DNA of 49,223 nt from a bacterium (GTDB taxonomy: Bacteria; Patescibacteriota; WWE3; 2-01-FULL-39-13; JAACPI01): assembly GCA_009995545.1 (NCBI GenBank), contig JAACPI010000001.1, positions 66,475 to 115,697 of the forward strand. The letters run 5' to 3'. A program made the position numbers and the translations under genes. The notes under the pieces are model-generated. The model did no database searches. It was given only the letters and a program-made list of their open reading frames with translations, and was not told where the DNA came from. This document shows positions 1 to 9,647 of the stretch, in pieces; the first letter of the stretch is position 1, and each line of letters opens with the position of its first letter.

Positions 1-2
1 TA

Positions 3-716
3 AAGGCTGGTATAGTTGTTTCTAATCTTTTAAATGGGACTATTACTCGCACAGGAGGGTCACCCGACAGTGTTAGTAGTAGTGGGGGTTCCGTTGCAAG
101 CTGTTCTTCTACTGGGGACTGTAAAGCTGGTTTGGCTAGCTATTTTGATGGTTTATTAAATAACTTATCTTGGAATACGCTGCTTTGGAGTGAAGCTGCT
201 CTTGGAGGCATAACTAACACCTCAGGTAGTACCTATACCCTAGCCCTTATGGACCATGATTTAGGACTAACCAACTTGTCTAAATTTACTAATGGTTCGG
301 GATCTGTATTTCTACTATCCGGAGGAGATTTAACTGTAAGTGGTAATGTTACAAAGGCAAGTAATGAAAGTACTTCTATAATAATTTTAGTTAATGGGGA
401 TTTAACAATTACTAAAGACGTACGAAGACTAGATACTACTTTCCTAGTTAAGGGTTCTGTTACTGTCCAGGGTGAAACTAATGGCGCTAATTTTGAGAAA
501 GATGCCCCCTTACTAGTTAATGGGGGAATTTATGCAGTACAAGGTATAACTTTAAATAGAACTACAGCTCAAAAAGCTCTTAATGAAAACCCTTATTATG
601 GTCATTACGAAAACTCTCGTCCTGTAGATACCTTTATTTTCCAACCCGAAATATTTTTAGGAATTTCTCCAACTAAGGCCCAAACAGTTAATTTATACCT
701 AAATCGAAACGATTAG
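3..716 (+). CDS. C-terminal part of a large repetitive surface protein (5' end outside window)
   Basis: The reading frame is open from the window edge (frame beginning at base 3) to the TAG at 716, so the gene is truncated by the window. A TTG at 132 is not a credible start because coding continues upstream. The visible 237 residues are rich in Gly, Ser, Thr and Asn, with repeated short strands such as GGDLTVSGNVT, NGDLTITKDV and KGSVTVQGE, a spacing typical of parallel beta-helix or adhesin-like stalks. No catalytic motif or membrane anchor is visible in this part. It ends tail-to-tail with mreB, overlapping by 4 bases. A surface or extracellular structural role is inferred from composition only. 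Confidence 0.7.
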   Translation, partial: KAGIVVSNLLNGTITRTGGSPDSVSSSGGSVASCSSTGDCKAGLASYFDGLLNNLSWNTLLWSEAALGGITNTSGSTYTLALMDHDLGLTNLSKFTNGSGSVFLLSGGDLTVSGNVTKASNESTSIIILVNGDLTITKDVRRLDTTFLVKGSVTVQGETNGANFEKDAPLLVNGGIYAVQGITLNRTTAQKALNENPYYGHYENSRPVDTFIFQPEIFLGISPTKAQTVNLYLNRND

Positions 717-1765
717 TTTACTTTCTTTTCTATCGTTTTTAGTAACTCAGTATCGTTTAAAAGTATTTCACAGCCTTTTGCAGTAATTATTTCTGAATCT
801 TTAGGCAAATTGACTTTTATTTTAGTTTCTAAAGAAATAACAGAGCTTAATCCTCTTATTTTAGATACACCACCAACAAGGTAAATACCGCTTTCAATAA
901 TGTCAGAAACTAAGTCTGGGGGAGTTTCTTCCACAACAACTTTTATCGCTTCATTTATTTGGTCTATTAATTCACCTAAAGCCGCCTCCACGTCTAGTTT
1001 AGATAGGGTAATGACCTGGGGTAAGCCAGTTTTAATATTTCTACCTCTACAGGTAATACTTTCTGAATTAGTGCGTTCCGACTTTAAGTTAAAATCCGCC
1101 ACCCGCATTTTTACATTTTCGGCGCTACTTGCTCCAATAAGAACACTAAACCGGTTTTTAACGTAGCTAACTATTGCCTCATCCATATTTATACCCGCGA
1201 TTTTTAATGACTTACCAACCACAATTCCACCCAACGATATAATTGCAATTTCTGTTGTTCCTCCACCAATATTTACAACTAAATTACCTTTTGAGGACAT
1301 AACATTTAACCCTAAACCTAGGGCTGTCGCAAAAGGGGATTCAACTAAGTTAATCTGTCTGCAACCAGCATTTTTAGCGATTTTTACAACTGCTCTCCTT
1401 TCTACCTCTGTTGTTCCGTAGGGTATTGATATCACGACTTTTGGTCTAGGAATTTTTGGAGACGATTCTTTAGATGTTTTATGTAATTCTTTAATATAGT
1501 GCTGTAGGATTTTTTCGGCTGTATCTAAGTCAGAAATAACCCCGTTTTTTATCGGGTATATAACTTCTATAGTATCGGGGGATTTGCCTAACATTTCTTT
1601 TGCTTTATCACCTACCGCTATTAATTGTTTATTTTTTTTAACTATTGATGCGACACAAGGTTGATTAACAACAATTCCTTTATCTTTTTGAGTTATATAA
1701 ATATTGGAGCTTCCCAAATCAATTCCTAAGTCGTAAGAAAAATATCCTAATAGTGAATTTAACAT
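713..1765 (-). CDS. mreB: Rod shape-determining protein MreB (actin homologue)
   Basis: This 350-residue protein matches the MreB family in length and motif order. The phosphate-1 loop is GIDLGSSNIYI (about residues 14-24), the phosphate-2 loop is VVNIGGGTTEIAI, and an adenosine-side YLVGGVSKIRG lies near the C-terminus. MreB polymerises on the inner membrane and positions cell-wall synthesis. The N-terminus (MLNSLLGYF) is short and hydrophobic and could help membrane binding. The gene is divergent from mreC-mreD-mrdA, so the mre set is split over two transcripts. A TATACT box (1772-1777) ends six bases before the ATG, so the mRNA is probably leaderless. Identification is secure. Confidence 0.95.
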   Translation of the reverse strand: MLNSLLGYFSYDLGIDLGSSNIYITQKDKGIVVNQPCVASIVKKNKQLIAVGDKAKEMLGKSPDTIEVIYPIKNGVISDLDTAEKILQHYIKELHKTSKESSPKIPRPKVVISIPYGTTEVERRAVVKIAKNAGCRQINLVESPFATALGLGLNVMSSKGNLVVNIGGGTTEIAIISLGGIVVGKSLKIAGINMDEAIVSYVKNRFSVLIGASSAENVKMRVADFNLKSERTNSESITCRGRNIKTGLPQVITLSKLDVEAALGELIDQINEAIKVVVEETPPDLVSDIIESGIYLVGGVSKIRGLSSVISLETKIKVNLPKDSEIITAKGCEILLNDTELLKTIEKKVN

Positions 1766-1861
1766 AAATTTAGTATAGCAGTAGTAGGTATTAGCTAGTA
1801 GTTGGTTTTAATCTCGACTGTTATATAAATATACTTGTTCATTGTTATAATATAAATATCT
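1766..1861. promoter_or_regulatory. Divergent promoter region mreB / mreC
   Basis: The 96-base gap drives both transcripts. On the minus strand TATACT (1772-1777) lies 6 nt before the mreB ATG. On the plus strand TATAAT (1846-1851) lies 10 nt before the mreC ATG. Neither gene has a Shine-Dalgarno sequence. The assignment is by consensus only. Confidence 0.6.
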
Positions 1862-2647
1862 ATGCCTTTAAAATCAGAAATATCCTTATTGTTGATCGGC
1901 TTGGTAATGTGTTTATTTAATTTTACCTCTTTGCCAAAGCACCTAAGAGGGGTAGCAAGCTTGGTGATATCTCCGGTAGTTTCCCCTATTAACCTCTCCT
2001 ATATTAAAATAGCCAGTCAACTATCCTTTTTTACTAAGACTCAGGATTTGGTAGAAGAAAAACTTAACTTAGAAAAGCAGGTTAAAGAGTTAGAAAAAAG
2101 ATTGTTAGTTATTAACGAACAAAAAGAGGATATTGTTATTCAATCTGAACTATCTCAGTTTTACGGATTTGACTCCCAAAAACTTGTTCCAGCTAATGTT
2201 AAAGGTTTTTACTCCTTAGAGCAAAATAATTATCTAAAATTAAATAGAGGTAGTAAAGTAGGCGTTCAAGTGGGGGATAATGTAGTAAAAGATAGGCAAC
2301 TTGTAGGTACTGTTACAAACACTACATCTTTTAGCTCTACCGTGCTTTTATTAAATTCTAAAGAAGTGCAGGTTCCTGCAAAGGTTTCTGGGGTAGAAAC
2401 GTTTGGAATATTCAGCTGCAGTAATAAAAGTTGTTTATTTAATAAGGTGTTAACAGAACAGAATTTAGAAGTTGGTGATATAGTTATTACCTCAGGAGGA
2501 GGGGACAGGTACCTACCTACTCTACTCTTAGGTTCCGTTGTTTCTGTAAATTCTGAGTCGGCTCAAGTTTTTAAATCTTCTATTGTGAACTACAGTATTG
2601 ATCCCTCTAAGTTGGGTAAAGTAGTAATTATTTTACAAGATGAATAA
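1862..2647 (+). CDS. mreC: Rod shape-determining protein MreC
   Basis: This 261-residue protein has an N-terminal membrane segment (about residues 6-22), a charged coiled coil (about 55-95, rich in Glu, Lys and Leu), and a periplasmic-type beta domain with the MreC-like elements NYLKLNRGSKVGVQVGDNVV and SGGGDRYLP. MreC links MreB filaments to the PBP2/RodA synthase. The gene overlaps mreD by 8 bases and heads the operon mreC-mreD-mrdA. The ATG at 1862 follows a TATAAT box by 10 nt. Confidence 0.9.
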   Translation: MPLKSEISLLLIGLVMCLFNFTSLPKHLRGVASLVISPVVSPINLSYIKIASQLSFFTKTQDLVEEKLNLEKQVKELEKRLLVINEQKEDIVIQSELSQFYGFDSQKLVPANVKGFYSLEQNNYLKLNRGSKVGVQVGDNVVKDRQLVGTVTNTTSFSSTVLLLNSKEVQVPAKVSGVETFGIFSCSNKSCLFNKVLTEQNLEVGDIVITSGGGDRYLPTLLLGSVVSVNSESAQVFKSSIVNYSIDPSKLGKVVIILQDE

Positions 2648-3068
2648 ACAAGATAATTCTTTAAAAATAATATTATTTTTTATTATCTGTATTATATTAG
2701 ATTTTTCACTACCTATATTGGGTCTTAACTACTATTTATTTTTAACCCCGCTGTTAATTTTATATTTTGTAACAAAAACAAATGTAAGTTTTAGTGTATG
2801 GTTATTATTTCCCTTTATAATTCTGCTAGACCTATACGAAAACATATTGTTCTTTGGTTTTTATACTCTTTACTTCGGTATAAGTTTTTTAATTATTCGT
2901 TTTCTCAAAAAGACAATTCCTAGGATTGTTTTGAGCTACTTAATTTACCTGTCTCTTTTTGCTATATTTTTTTACCTAAATTCAACCTTACCTACAGCTA
3001 AATGGTTTTTACTTAGTTTTGTTGAGTTTACTTTGGTTTGGTATATTTTGGATAAAAAAGTTTTTTAA
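2640..3068 (+). CDS. mreD: MreD-like polytopic membrane protein
   Basis: The 142 residues are almost entirely hydrophobic, with four to five predicted membrane helices and short basic loops (FLKKTIPR). MreD is poorly conserved in sequence. The call rests on its position between mreC and the PBP2 gene, its length (family about 160) and its topology. It overlaps mreC by 8 bases and ends one base before the mrdA ATG, consistent with translational coupling. Confidence 0.75.
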   Translation: MNKQDNSLKIILFFIICIILDFSLPILGLNYYLFLTPLLILYFVTKTNVSFSVWLLFPFIILLDLYENILFFGFYTLYFGISFLIIRFLKKTIPRIVLSYLIYLSLFAIFFYLNSTLPTAKWFLLSFVEFTLVWYILDKKVF

Positions 3069-3069
3069 T

Positions 3070-4959
3070 ATGAACTACTCTTTAAGATCACTGAATAATT
3101 ATCCTAAAGATACTAATTTTAAGGGCCCTGAGAAATGGAAGTTTTTTGTACTCAATTTTTTATTCGCTATTAGTTTTGTTGGATTGGTTTTTAGGTTGTT
3201 ATATTTTCAAATTTTCAAATACAGTGATCTTAGCGCAAAGGCTTCTAATAACTATACCAATCGACAATATATTTTACCAAACAGGGGAATAATATATGAC
3301 TCCAAAGGAGGTGCTTTAGTTGCTAATAAAGCCCAGTATGTTATAGCCCTGAATTTGCAATCAATAAATCGTTACAAGAAGTACTCTTCTTTGGAGCAAG
3401 TCTTAAACTCTGAAGAGATTAAAATACTTAAAAAGTATAAGGCTGTTTTTCAAGACGAGGCCAGTGCAGAAAAATTTAATGAGGACCTTGGATTAGGAAA
3501 AGAATATTTTGTATTTAAGGATTTGAATTCTGATACAGAGTACTATGAATATCTCTCAGATGTTGCAAATATTAAATCTACAAATTTAGTAGCTAAAGAA
3601 GAGGTTTATAGGAATTATGTCAGCCCCGAAGAGTATTCGCACATACTAGGATATGCGTCCTCGGTATCCGCCGAAGATTTAACTAGTGATTCTTGGTATA
3701 CACCCAACTCTAAAATAGGTATTGCAGGTATTGAAAAAAGCTATGAAACTTATTTAAGGGGCGAAAAAGGTATTTTAAAGAAGTTTGAATTTTCAAATTC
3801 TAAAACTGGTAATACGGAATACATTACTCAGAAAAAAGATGGTTATAGTCTGTATACTTCTCTAGACCCTGAACTTCAAAGGGTTTCTTACGAATCCTTA
3901 AAGCAGGTTATAGAAGATTCCAACGCAATAGGGGGAGCAGTAGTTGTACAAAAAGTTATGACAGGCGAAATTCTATCTTTAGTTAGTTTGCCTAGTTACG
4001 ATAATAATAGTTTTTCAAAAGGGATTTCCACTTCTGAATATACTAAATACCTCGAGGATAAAGGCTTGCCTTTAACTAACAGGGCTATTTCATCTAATTA
4101 CCCCCCTGGAAGTACATTCAAGTTAATTGTAGCTTACGCTGGTTTAATAGAAGGTTCGCTTACGGTTAATGATTTTATAACCGATGTTGGGGTTATTAGT
4201 GTAGGAAACTTTAATTACAAAACATGGAAGGCAGGGGGGCACGGTATTATAAATGTTGTCGGGGCGATAAAGGAATCCTCAGATACTTTTTTTTATATAC
4301 TGGGTGGGGGACACAGTAATTACCCTCAGATTAAGCCTTTAGGGGCTTGGAATATTTATAAGTATGCTAAGCTTTTTGGTTTAGGTGAAAGAACCGATGT
4401 AGATCTCCCAAACGAGGTCAGCGGTTTTGTTCCAAACCCAGATTGGAAGCAACAAGAGTTATTAGAACCTTGGTATATAGGCAATACCTACCACATGTCC
4501 ATTGGACAAGGTTTTGTTTCTGCAACTCCTATACAAACTAGTATTGCTACCTGCGCAATAGCCAATGGTGGATTTCTATATAAGCCCCATATCGTGTCTA
4601 AGGTAGTAGATGAAGCTTCTGGAGAGACCATATTTACTAATCAAGTTAGTGTGTTGAACAGCACTCGGTTTGATAGTGACGCCCTTTTAGTGTTAAAAGA
4701 GGGGATGGTTGAGGCCTCCAGTCCGGGCGGAACGGCATATCCTTTATTTAACTTTCCTATTAAGATTGCTGGTAAAACGGGAACTTCCGAGTTTGGAGAT
4801 AATGAAAACAAAAAAACTCATGCCTGGTTCACTGCTTTTGCACCAGCAGATAAGCCTGAAATTGCGGTAACAGTTTTTGTTGAAGAAGGCGGCGGAGGAG
4901 CAGATATCTCGGTCCCCGTAGCTAAAAAAATATTTGAAAGTTATTTTAAAGTAGAGTAA
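3070..4959 (+). CDS. mrdA: Penicillin-binding protein 2, peptidoglycan DD-transpeptidase
   Basis: This class B PBP crosslinks peptidoglycan during cell elongation. One N-terminal membrane helix (about residues 25-47) is followed by the pedestal domain and the transpeptidase domain. The active-site motifs are STFK (nucleophile Ser near 348), SSD (near 404) and KTGT (near 569). I place the start at the ATG at 3070, one base after the mreD stop, rather than at an in-frame TTG at 3019 that lies inside mreD. The resulting 629 residues match the family. Its location after mreC-mreD supports PBP2 over the division PBP FtsI. Confidence 0.92.
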   Translation: MNYSLRSLNNYPKDTNFKGPEKWKFFVLNFLFAISFVGLVFRLLYFQIFKYSDLSAKASNNYTNRQYILPNRGIIYDSKGGALVANKAQYVIALNLQSINRYKKYSSLEQVLNSEEIKILKKYKAVFQDEASAEKFNEDLGLGKEYFVFKDLNSDTEYYEYLSDVANIKSTNLVAKEEVYRNYVSPEEYSHILGYASSVSAEDLTSDSWYTPNSKIGIAGIEKSYETYLRGEKGILKKFEFSNSKTGNTEYITQKKDGYSLYTSLDPELQRVSYESLKQVIEDSNAIGGAVVVQKVMTGEILSLVSLPSYDNNSFSKGISTSEYTKYLEDKGLPLTNRAISSNYPPGSTFKLIVAYAGLIEGSLTVNDFITDVGVISVGNFNYKTWKAGGHGIINVVGAIKESSDTFFYILGGGHSNYPQIKPLGAWNIYKYAKLFGLGERTDVDLPNEVSGFVPNPDWKQQELLEPWYIGNTYHMSIGQGFVSATPIQTSIATCAIANGGFLYKPHIVSKVVDEASGETIFTNQVSVLNSTRFDSDALLVLKEGMVEASSPGGTAYPLFNFPIKIAGKTGTSEFGDNENKKTHAWFTAFAPADKPEIAVTVFVEEGGGGADISVPVAKKIFESYFKVE

Positions 4960-5872
4960 TGGCCGAAGGCCTTACTCATAATCGAATAGATTTAAATGAG
5001 TCTCCCGACTTAGAAGTATAAATCTCTATACTATCTGGGGGATACTTCTTTACTAAAATTGGTTAGTATTACTGTGTTTGGGCCCCGTGAAATGACCTCT
5101 TTGGTTAAAGAGTTGTGGATTGTGTTGTTGGGGGGGGGAAGTCTATCTAATTATAAAGTATCCACAGTAAGTGGTTTTGTTGAAGGAGTAGACCTACAGG
5201 TGTTAAAAAAATCACTACACTACAATGTGCCCAACATAATTTGTTTAGCTTACGGTTTGAGATGTTTTTACCCTAGTTACTTAAAGAACCTCATAAATAT
5301 AGTTGAAAATCCGAATAATTTAACTTTCAAGTATCTCTTAATTTCGAACAAAATTTTGGTTCTTTACCAATTTTCTCCAGACCAGGTAGCCGTTAAATGG
5401 ACATTTTCTAGAAGCGAAGAATTACTTTCTAGCGTGGGTTCTTGTACAATTGTGGTTGAGGGTGACAAAAAATCTGGAACCCTCTATACCGTGAATCAGG
5501 CTCTTAAAGAAAATAAAAAGATTTTTTCTGTCTCAGGTTCGCTATTCTAAGCAAGTAGCCAGGGTACCAACCTCCTGCTCGCAAAAAAGCTTTAGCAGCA
5601 GTAATATTAAACCTTTTTTAGCTATTAGCAATTTAGTTAAGGAGCTTAATTTAGTGCCCAATTCCCTAGAAATAACTGGTTCCAAAAAACTTTTCATAAA
5701 AGGACTTGAGGACACAAAAATATTGACTGCCTTAAATGGAGAAAGTATGTATATTGATGACCTCACTAAGTTACTTAAGATACCTGTTTCTAAACTAAAT
5801 AGTGACCTTACAAAGTTAGAAATACTCGGAGTAGTAAAAAAAGAAGGTGTTAAGTATTTTAGAATAAGCTAA
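4959..5872 (+). pseudogene. dprA: Decayed dprA (DNA-processing protein A) with frameshifts and an in-frame stop
   Basis: DprA loads RecA on single-stranded DNA during natural transformation. Its pieces are recognisable here but spread over several frames. An N-terminal bit starts at 4959, overlapping the mrdA stop as TAATG, and stops at 5021. The Rossmann part reads from about 5014 (SLYYLGDTSLLKLVSITVFG, then SGFVEGVDL) to a TAA at 5548. Directly after that stop the same frame gives ASSQGTNLLLAKK, the expected DprA continuation. The frame then shifts at an A6 run (5583-5588) and again at a T6 run (5614-5619), before a C-terminal winged helix (HTH part YIDDLTKLLKIPVSKL) ends at 5872. A G9 run lies at 5130-5138. 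Several independent lesions argue for a pseudogene. A sequencing error would have to recur. Confidence 0.78.
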
Positions 5873-5891
5873 ATAAGCTATAATTAAATTA

Positions 5892-6221
5892 ATGGAAATA
5901 ATTAACTACGAAGATTTTAAAAAATTAGATATTAGAGTAGGTACTGTTTTAGAGTCGGAAAAAGTAGAAAAATCAGATAAGCTTTTAAAATTCAAGCTAG
6001 ATGTAGGTAAGAAAAACCCTATCCAAATATTATCTGGAATATCTAAATACTATTCTCCCGAAAGTTTAATAGGTAAGCAGTTGTTAGTTTTAGTAAACCT
6101 AGCACCTAGGTCGATGATGGGCTTTGAGAGCCAGGGTATGGTTTTAGCTGCTTTAGATGGTGATACGGTTTTTCTGGTTCAACCTGAAAAACTTATCACC
6201 GCGGGTTCCCCGGTCAGTTAA
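5892..6221 (+). CDS. Free-standing tRNA-binding (OB-fold) domain protein, Trbp111/CsaA/MetG-C type
   Basis: The 109 residues correspond to one EMAP-II-like tRNA-binding domain: DFKKLDIRVGTVLESEKVEKSDKL at the start, with the typical ILSGI, LVLVNLAPRSMMGFESQGM and the late hydrophobic strand FLVQPE. This fold occurs as the C-terminal domain of methionyl-tRNA synthetase, in PheT, and as stand-alone dimers that bind the tRNA elbow. Here it is free-standing. A TATAAT box (5879-5884) lies 7 nt before the ATG. Whether it acts as a synthetase accessory or a CsaA-like chaperone cannot be told from sequence. Confidence 0.85.
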   Translation: MEIINYEDFKKLDIRVGTVLESEKVEKSDKLLKFKLDVGKKNPIQILSGISKYYSPESLIGKQLLVLVNLAPRSMMGFESQGMVLAALDGDTVFLVQPEKLITAGSPVS

Positions 6222-6252
6222 TGCTTTGCAGTTAATGCTTTACAGTTAATGC
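6215..6252. repeat. 14-bp tandem repeat, about 2.7 copies
   Basis: The unit CAGTTAATGCTTTG/A is repeated at 6215-6228, 6229-6242 and partly from 6243. The first copy contains the stop codon of the upstream gene. It is probably a local slippage duplication. Confidence 0.8.
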
Positions 6253-6277
6253 AATTTTGGTTTAGAATTACTTGTAT

Positions 6278-7345
6278 ATGAATCTGCTGTCCCGCAAATC
6301 GTTTCGTAAAATTACTGCTGTAGTGTTATTTGTTATTCTCGGTAACATACCCTTACTTAGTTTACACCCTAATTTAGTTAGCTCTGTCTCTCTTGCAAGT
6401 TACTCAGACACAATGTCTCGTCAAAAAATTAGTACAGACTCCTCGCACACTTTCGTATTAACCTTGGGAGCAACTACGGCTTTGGATGCTGCAGAGACCG
6501 TTGAATTTACCTTTGCTCCTGAATTTACTATTGCGGATTCTACTGATGCTACCACCGATTACACTTTTAATGATGGTACTGCAAGAACTATTACGGATGT
6601 TACCGGTTCCTGTTCTGCAGGGGCTAACAATGTTTCTGTATTGGCAAATGACACTGCCAAAACAATAACCTTTACTGCTTGTTCTGGTTTTACGTCTAGT
6701 GCTGCTGGAGCTACTATTACTATAGAAATCGGCATAGCTGCAGGTGGTGTAGATATAATTACAAATCCCGCCGTTACTAATACTTACGACATAGGCGTAG
6801 TTGCTGCGACTGAAACTGGGAATTTAAGTCAGGTAATTCTTAACGACGATCAAGTTCAAATAACTGCTTCCGTAAATCCCTCTCTGACTGTATCACTATC
6901 TTCTAACACTTGTGCTCTTGGAGACCTCACTACTGCTCAAGTAGATAGTTGTAATTATAATATTAATGTAGATACTAATTCTACAAATGGCTATACCGCA
7001 ACTATTACTGAGGATGGAAATCTGAGGACAGGCGCAGGGGATGATATCAATGATGAGACTGGTAGCGAAACTTTGGTAGCAGGTACAGAAGAATATGGGG
7101 TTGGGTCAAGCGACTCTGATGTAGCTGGGGGGTCCAACGAATTTCCAACTTATACTGATTGTGGAGACCCTGTAATTACACCTGTTGCTGGAGCTATCAC
7201 AGCCTCTCCTGCCAAAGTAGTGGGTAAAAATGCCTCTTCTGGTACGGAATCCATTACAGTTTGTCATATGGCCACAATTGGAAGTGGTACCGCCACAGGT
7301 AGTTACAGCCATTTGGTAACTATTATTGTTACTGCCTTGTACTAA
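6278..7345 (+). CDS. Secreted beta-sandwich surface protein
   Basis: This 355-residue protein (ATG at 6278) has a basic N-terminus followed by a hydrophobic core (ITAVVLFVILGNIPLLSL), a good signal peptide. The mature part is rich in Thr, Ala, Gly, Ser and Asp, with few basic residues, and appears to hold two immunoglobulin-like beta domains (about residues 45-190 and 195-350). Four to six cysteines (for example SCSAG, FTACSGF, NTCALGD, DSCNYN) could form disulfides. The second half contains NINVDTNSTNGYTATI, a pattern I associate with uncharacterised CPR surface proteins. No sortase or lipobox motif is seen. A TAGAAT box upstream suggests its own promoter. The function is unknown. Confidence 0.7.
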   Translation: MNLLSRKSFRKITAVVLFVILGNIPLLSLHPNLVSSVSLASYSDTMSRQKISTDSSHTFVLTLGATTALDAAETVEFTFAPEFTIADSTDATTDYTFNDGTARTITDVTGSCSAGANNVSVLANDTAKTITFTACSGFTSSAAGATITIEIGIAAGGVDIITNPAVTNTYDIGVVAATETGNLSQVILNDDQVQITASVNPSLTVSLSSNTCALGDLTTAQVDSCNYNINVDTNSTNGYTATITEDGNLRTGAGDDINDETGSETLVAGTEEYGVGSSDSDVAGGSNEFPTYTDCGDPVITPVAGAITASPAKVVGKNASSGTESITVCHMATIGSGTATGSYSHLVTIIVTALY

Positions 7346-7425
7346 ACTCCCTTGCAAAAAATATATTTTTACGGTATTAAGAGACGGTGTTATTAAAATT
7401 TATCTAGTGTTTGCTTATAAAAAGT

Positions 7426-9639
7426 ATGTCCAAAAAACTAAAATTATTAATTGTTGAGTCTCCCACCAAAGCTAAAACGATAAAATCATTCTTACCAAGT
7501 GATTACGAGGTAATTGCCTCTGTTGGGCATATAAGAGACTTGCCCAAAAGCGAATTGGGGGTAGATGTAGACAAAAACTTTAAGCCTAAATACGTTATAC
7601 CGGAGAGGGCCGAAAAAAATGTTAAAAAACTAATTGATAGTTATAAAAGAGCTGATGAAGTTTATCTTGCCACAGATGAGGATAGAGAGGGAGAGGCTAT
7701 TGCCTTTCATATCGCCCATGTACTAGCCTCAAAAAAATTTAAAAAAGCTCCTGTAGAAGGATTTAAACGAATTACTTTTCATGAAATTACTAAGCAAGCT
7801 ATAGAAGAAGCTATAAAGTCTCCCCGTAAGGTTTCTATACCTATGGTGGATTCTCAGCAGGCGAGGAGAGTGCTAGACAGGCTTGTAGGTTATAAGCTTA
7901 GCCCTGTTTTATGGAAAAAAATCCAGTTCGGTCTTTCCGCTGGAAGGGTTCAAAGTGTAGCTCTAAGACTAATAGTTGAAAAAGAAAAGGAAAGAGACGA
8001 CTTTGTTTCTCAGGTGTATTTTAACTTTCCTGCAATTTTTTTATCTACTAAAAAAGACAATATAAATGCTTCTCTGTTTAAGTGGGGTGCTAAAAAATTA
8101 GAGGAAAAAACTAGTAAGGGTGAGCGTAATTTTTTAGTCACTAGTCAAGAGGAGGCCGATAAGCTAATAGCTCAGGCAAAAGACCAGATCTATAAAGTTC
8201 GAGACGTTAAAGAACGGGAGTCTAACAGAAAGTCTTATGCACCGTATACAACCTCTACCTTGCAACAGGCAGGTAGTAACTTGCTAGGATTTAGCTCCCA
8301 AAGAACTATGCGAGCGGCGCAAAAGCTTTACGAGAACGGTCATATAACTTATCACAGAACCGATAGCATAATTTTAAGCACCAAATTTGTGGATCAAGCA
8401 AAAAAACACATAGAATCTAAATACGGAAAAAATTACTATCTACAAAATATTTTTAAAAACAAATCTAAGAATGCCCAAGAAGCTCATGAAGCTATTAGAC
8501 CCACAAATCTTACTTTAGATATATCTTGTGCTGAGGAGGAACTTAAGGTTTACGAGTTAATTTATGCTAGAGCAATTTCTAGTTTAATGGTTCCAATTAA
8601 AACTCTTGGTACTAGCTTAATTATTGAGGATTCAAATAAGCATTTTGAATTTAAAGCTTCCGGATTTCAAGTTACCTTTGATGGTTGGTCAAAGGCCTAC
8701 GAAAATCTCCCAAGTGTAAAATACTCTCCAATTTCGGCTGATACCTTGTTACCCTCCGTAAAAGTGGGAGAGAGTGTAGCCTTAAAAGATATTAAGTCAG
8801 AAAAAAAAGAGACACAGCCTCCTGCCAGATACAGTGAGGCTTCTTTAATTAAAACCTTAGAACAGTTCGGCATTGGTCGACCTTCTACATATGCCCCTAC
8901 AGTCACTACTATAATAAGTAGAAAGTATATTGTTAAAGAGCAGGGGTACCTACACCCTACAGACTTAGGTATCGTAGTTATGTCACTTCTTATGGATAAC
9001 TTTAGAGATATAGTAGATTATAGTTTTACCGCCTCAATTGAAGATAATTTAGACAGAGTGGCCTTAGGGGAAGAAAATTGGACAAAAGTACTTAAAGATT
9101 TTTATGCCCCTTTTAATACCAAAGTTGAGCTGGCCTCTAAGAATTTAACTAGGGATGACTATAAAATACTAGGGGATGCGCCCAAATCTACCAAGTGTCC
9201 TGACTGTAAAGGTAAAATGCTTATAAAACTTGGCAAAAATGGTCGTTTTTATACTTGTGCGAAGTTTCCTGAGTGTAAGGGGATAAGGGATATCGATGGT
9301 AACACTGACAAAGATATTGAAAAAAAGGTTTTATCTAAAGAGTTTAAATCTATGTATTTGTCGTCTCCTAAAACAGAGGATGGTCAAAGTTATATATTAA
9401 AAAAAGGTCGTTACGGTGAATTTTGGGCACACCCGAGCTACCCTAAAGTTAAAGACGCAAAACCTCTTGAATTCACAAAAAAATATTTAACTGAAAAGTA
9501 TGGCCAAGCTCCAAAAACAGATAAAGGAAAGAGTTTTGTTTTTAGACAAGGTAAATGGGGGCCCTATTGGGCACACCCAGACTATCCTAAAATAAAAGAA
9601 ACTAGGAGAATAAAGGTACAAAAAGATAAAGAAGATTAA
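7426..9639 (+). CDS. topA: DNA topoisomerase I (type IA)
   Basis: It relaxes negative supercoils through a transient 5'-phosphotyrosine. The Toprim domain has LIVESPTKAK (Glu11) and ATDEDREGE (Asp84, Asp86, Glu88). The catalytic tyrosine is Tyr309 in GHITYHRTDS. A C4 zinc ribbon (CPDC...CAKFPEC, about residues 586-612) is followed by two topoisomerase C-terminal repeats with the signature KxGRYGEFWAHPSYP and RQGKWGPYWAHPDYP. I prefer the ATG at 7426 over a TTG at 7411, giving 737 residues. It stands alone after an 80-base gap. Identification is secure. Confidence 0.96.
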   Translation: MSKKLKLLIVESPTKAKTIKSFLPSDYEVIASVGHIRDLPKSELGVDVDKNFKPKYVIPERAEKNVKKLIDSYKRADEVYLATDEDREGEAIAFHIAHVLASKKFKKAPVEGFKRITFHEITKQAIEEAIKSPRKVSIPMVDSQQARRVLDRLVGYKLSPVLWKKIQFGLSAGRVQSVALRLIVEKEKERDDFVSQVYFNFPAIFLSTKKDNINASLFKWGAKKLEEKTSKGERNFLVTSQEEADKLIAQAKDQIYKVRDVKERESNRKSYAPYTTSTLQQAGSNLLGFSSQRTMRAAQKLYENGHITYHRTDSIILSTKFVDQAKKHIESKYGKNYYLQNIFKNKSKNAQEAHEAIRPTNLTLDISCAEEELKVYELIYARAISSLMVPIKTLGTSLIIEDSNKHFEFKASGFQVTFDGWSKAYENLPSVKYSPISADTLLPSVKVGESVALKDIKSEKKETQPPARYSEASLIKTLEQFGIGRPSTYAPTVTTIISRKYIVKEQGYLHPTDLGIVVMSLLMDNFRDIVDYSFTASIEDNLDRVALGEENWTKVLKDFYAPFNTKVELASKNLTRDDYKILGDAPKSTKCPDCKGKMLIKLGKNGRFYTCAKFPECKGIRDIDGNTDKDIEKKVLSKEFKSMYLSSPKTEDGQSYILKKGRYGEFWAHPSYPKVKDAKPLEFTKKYLTEKYGQAPKTDKGKSFVFRQGKWGPYWAHPDYPKIKETRRIKVQKDKED

Positions 9640-9647
9640 GCACGTAC

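Noticed and set aside
3019-3069. Upstream TTG start for the PBP2 gene
   Set aside because: It lies inside mreD. The ATG at 3070, one base after the mreD stop, gives a normal PBP2 N-terminus.
5583-5619. Programmed frameshifting in dprA
   Set aside because: Slippery-looking A6 and T6 runs occur, but an in-frame TAA and a separate early shift must also be bypassed, so decay is simpler.
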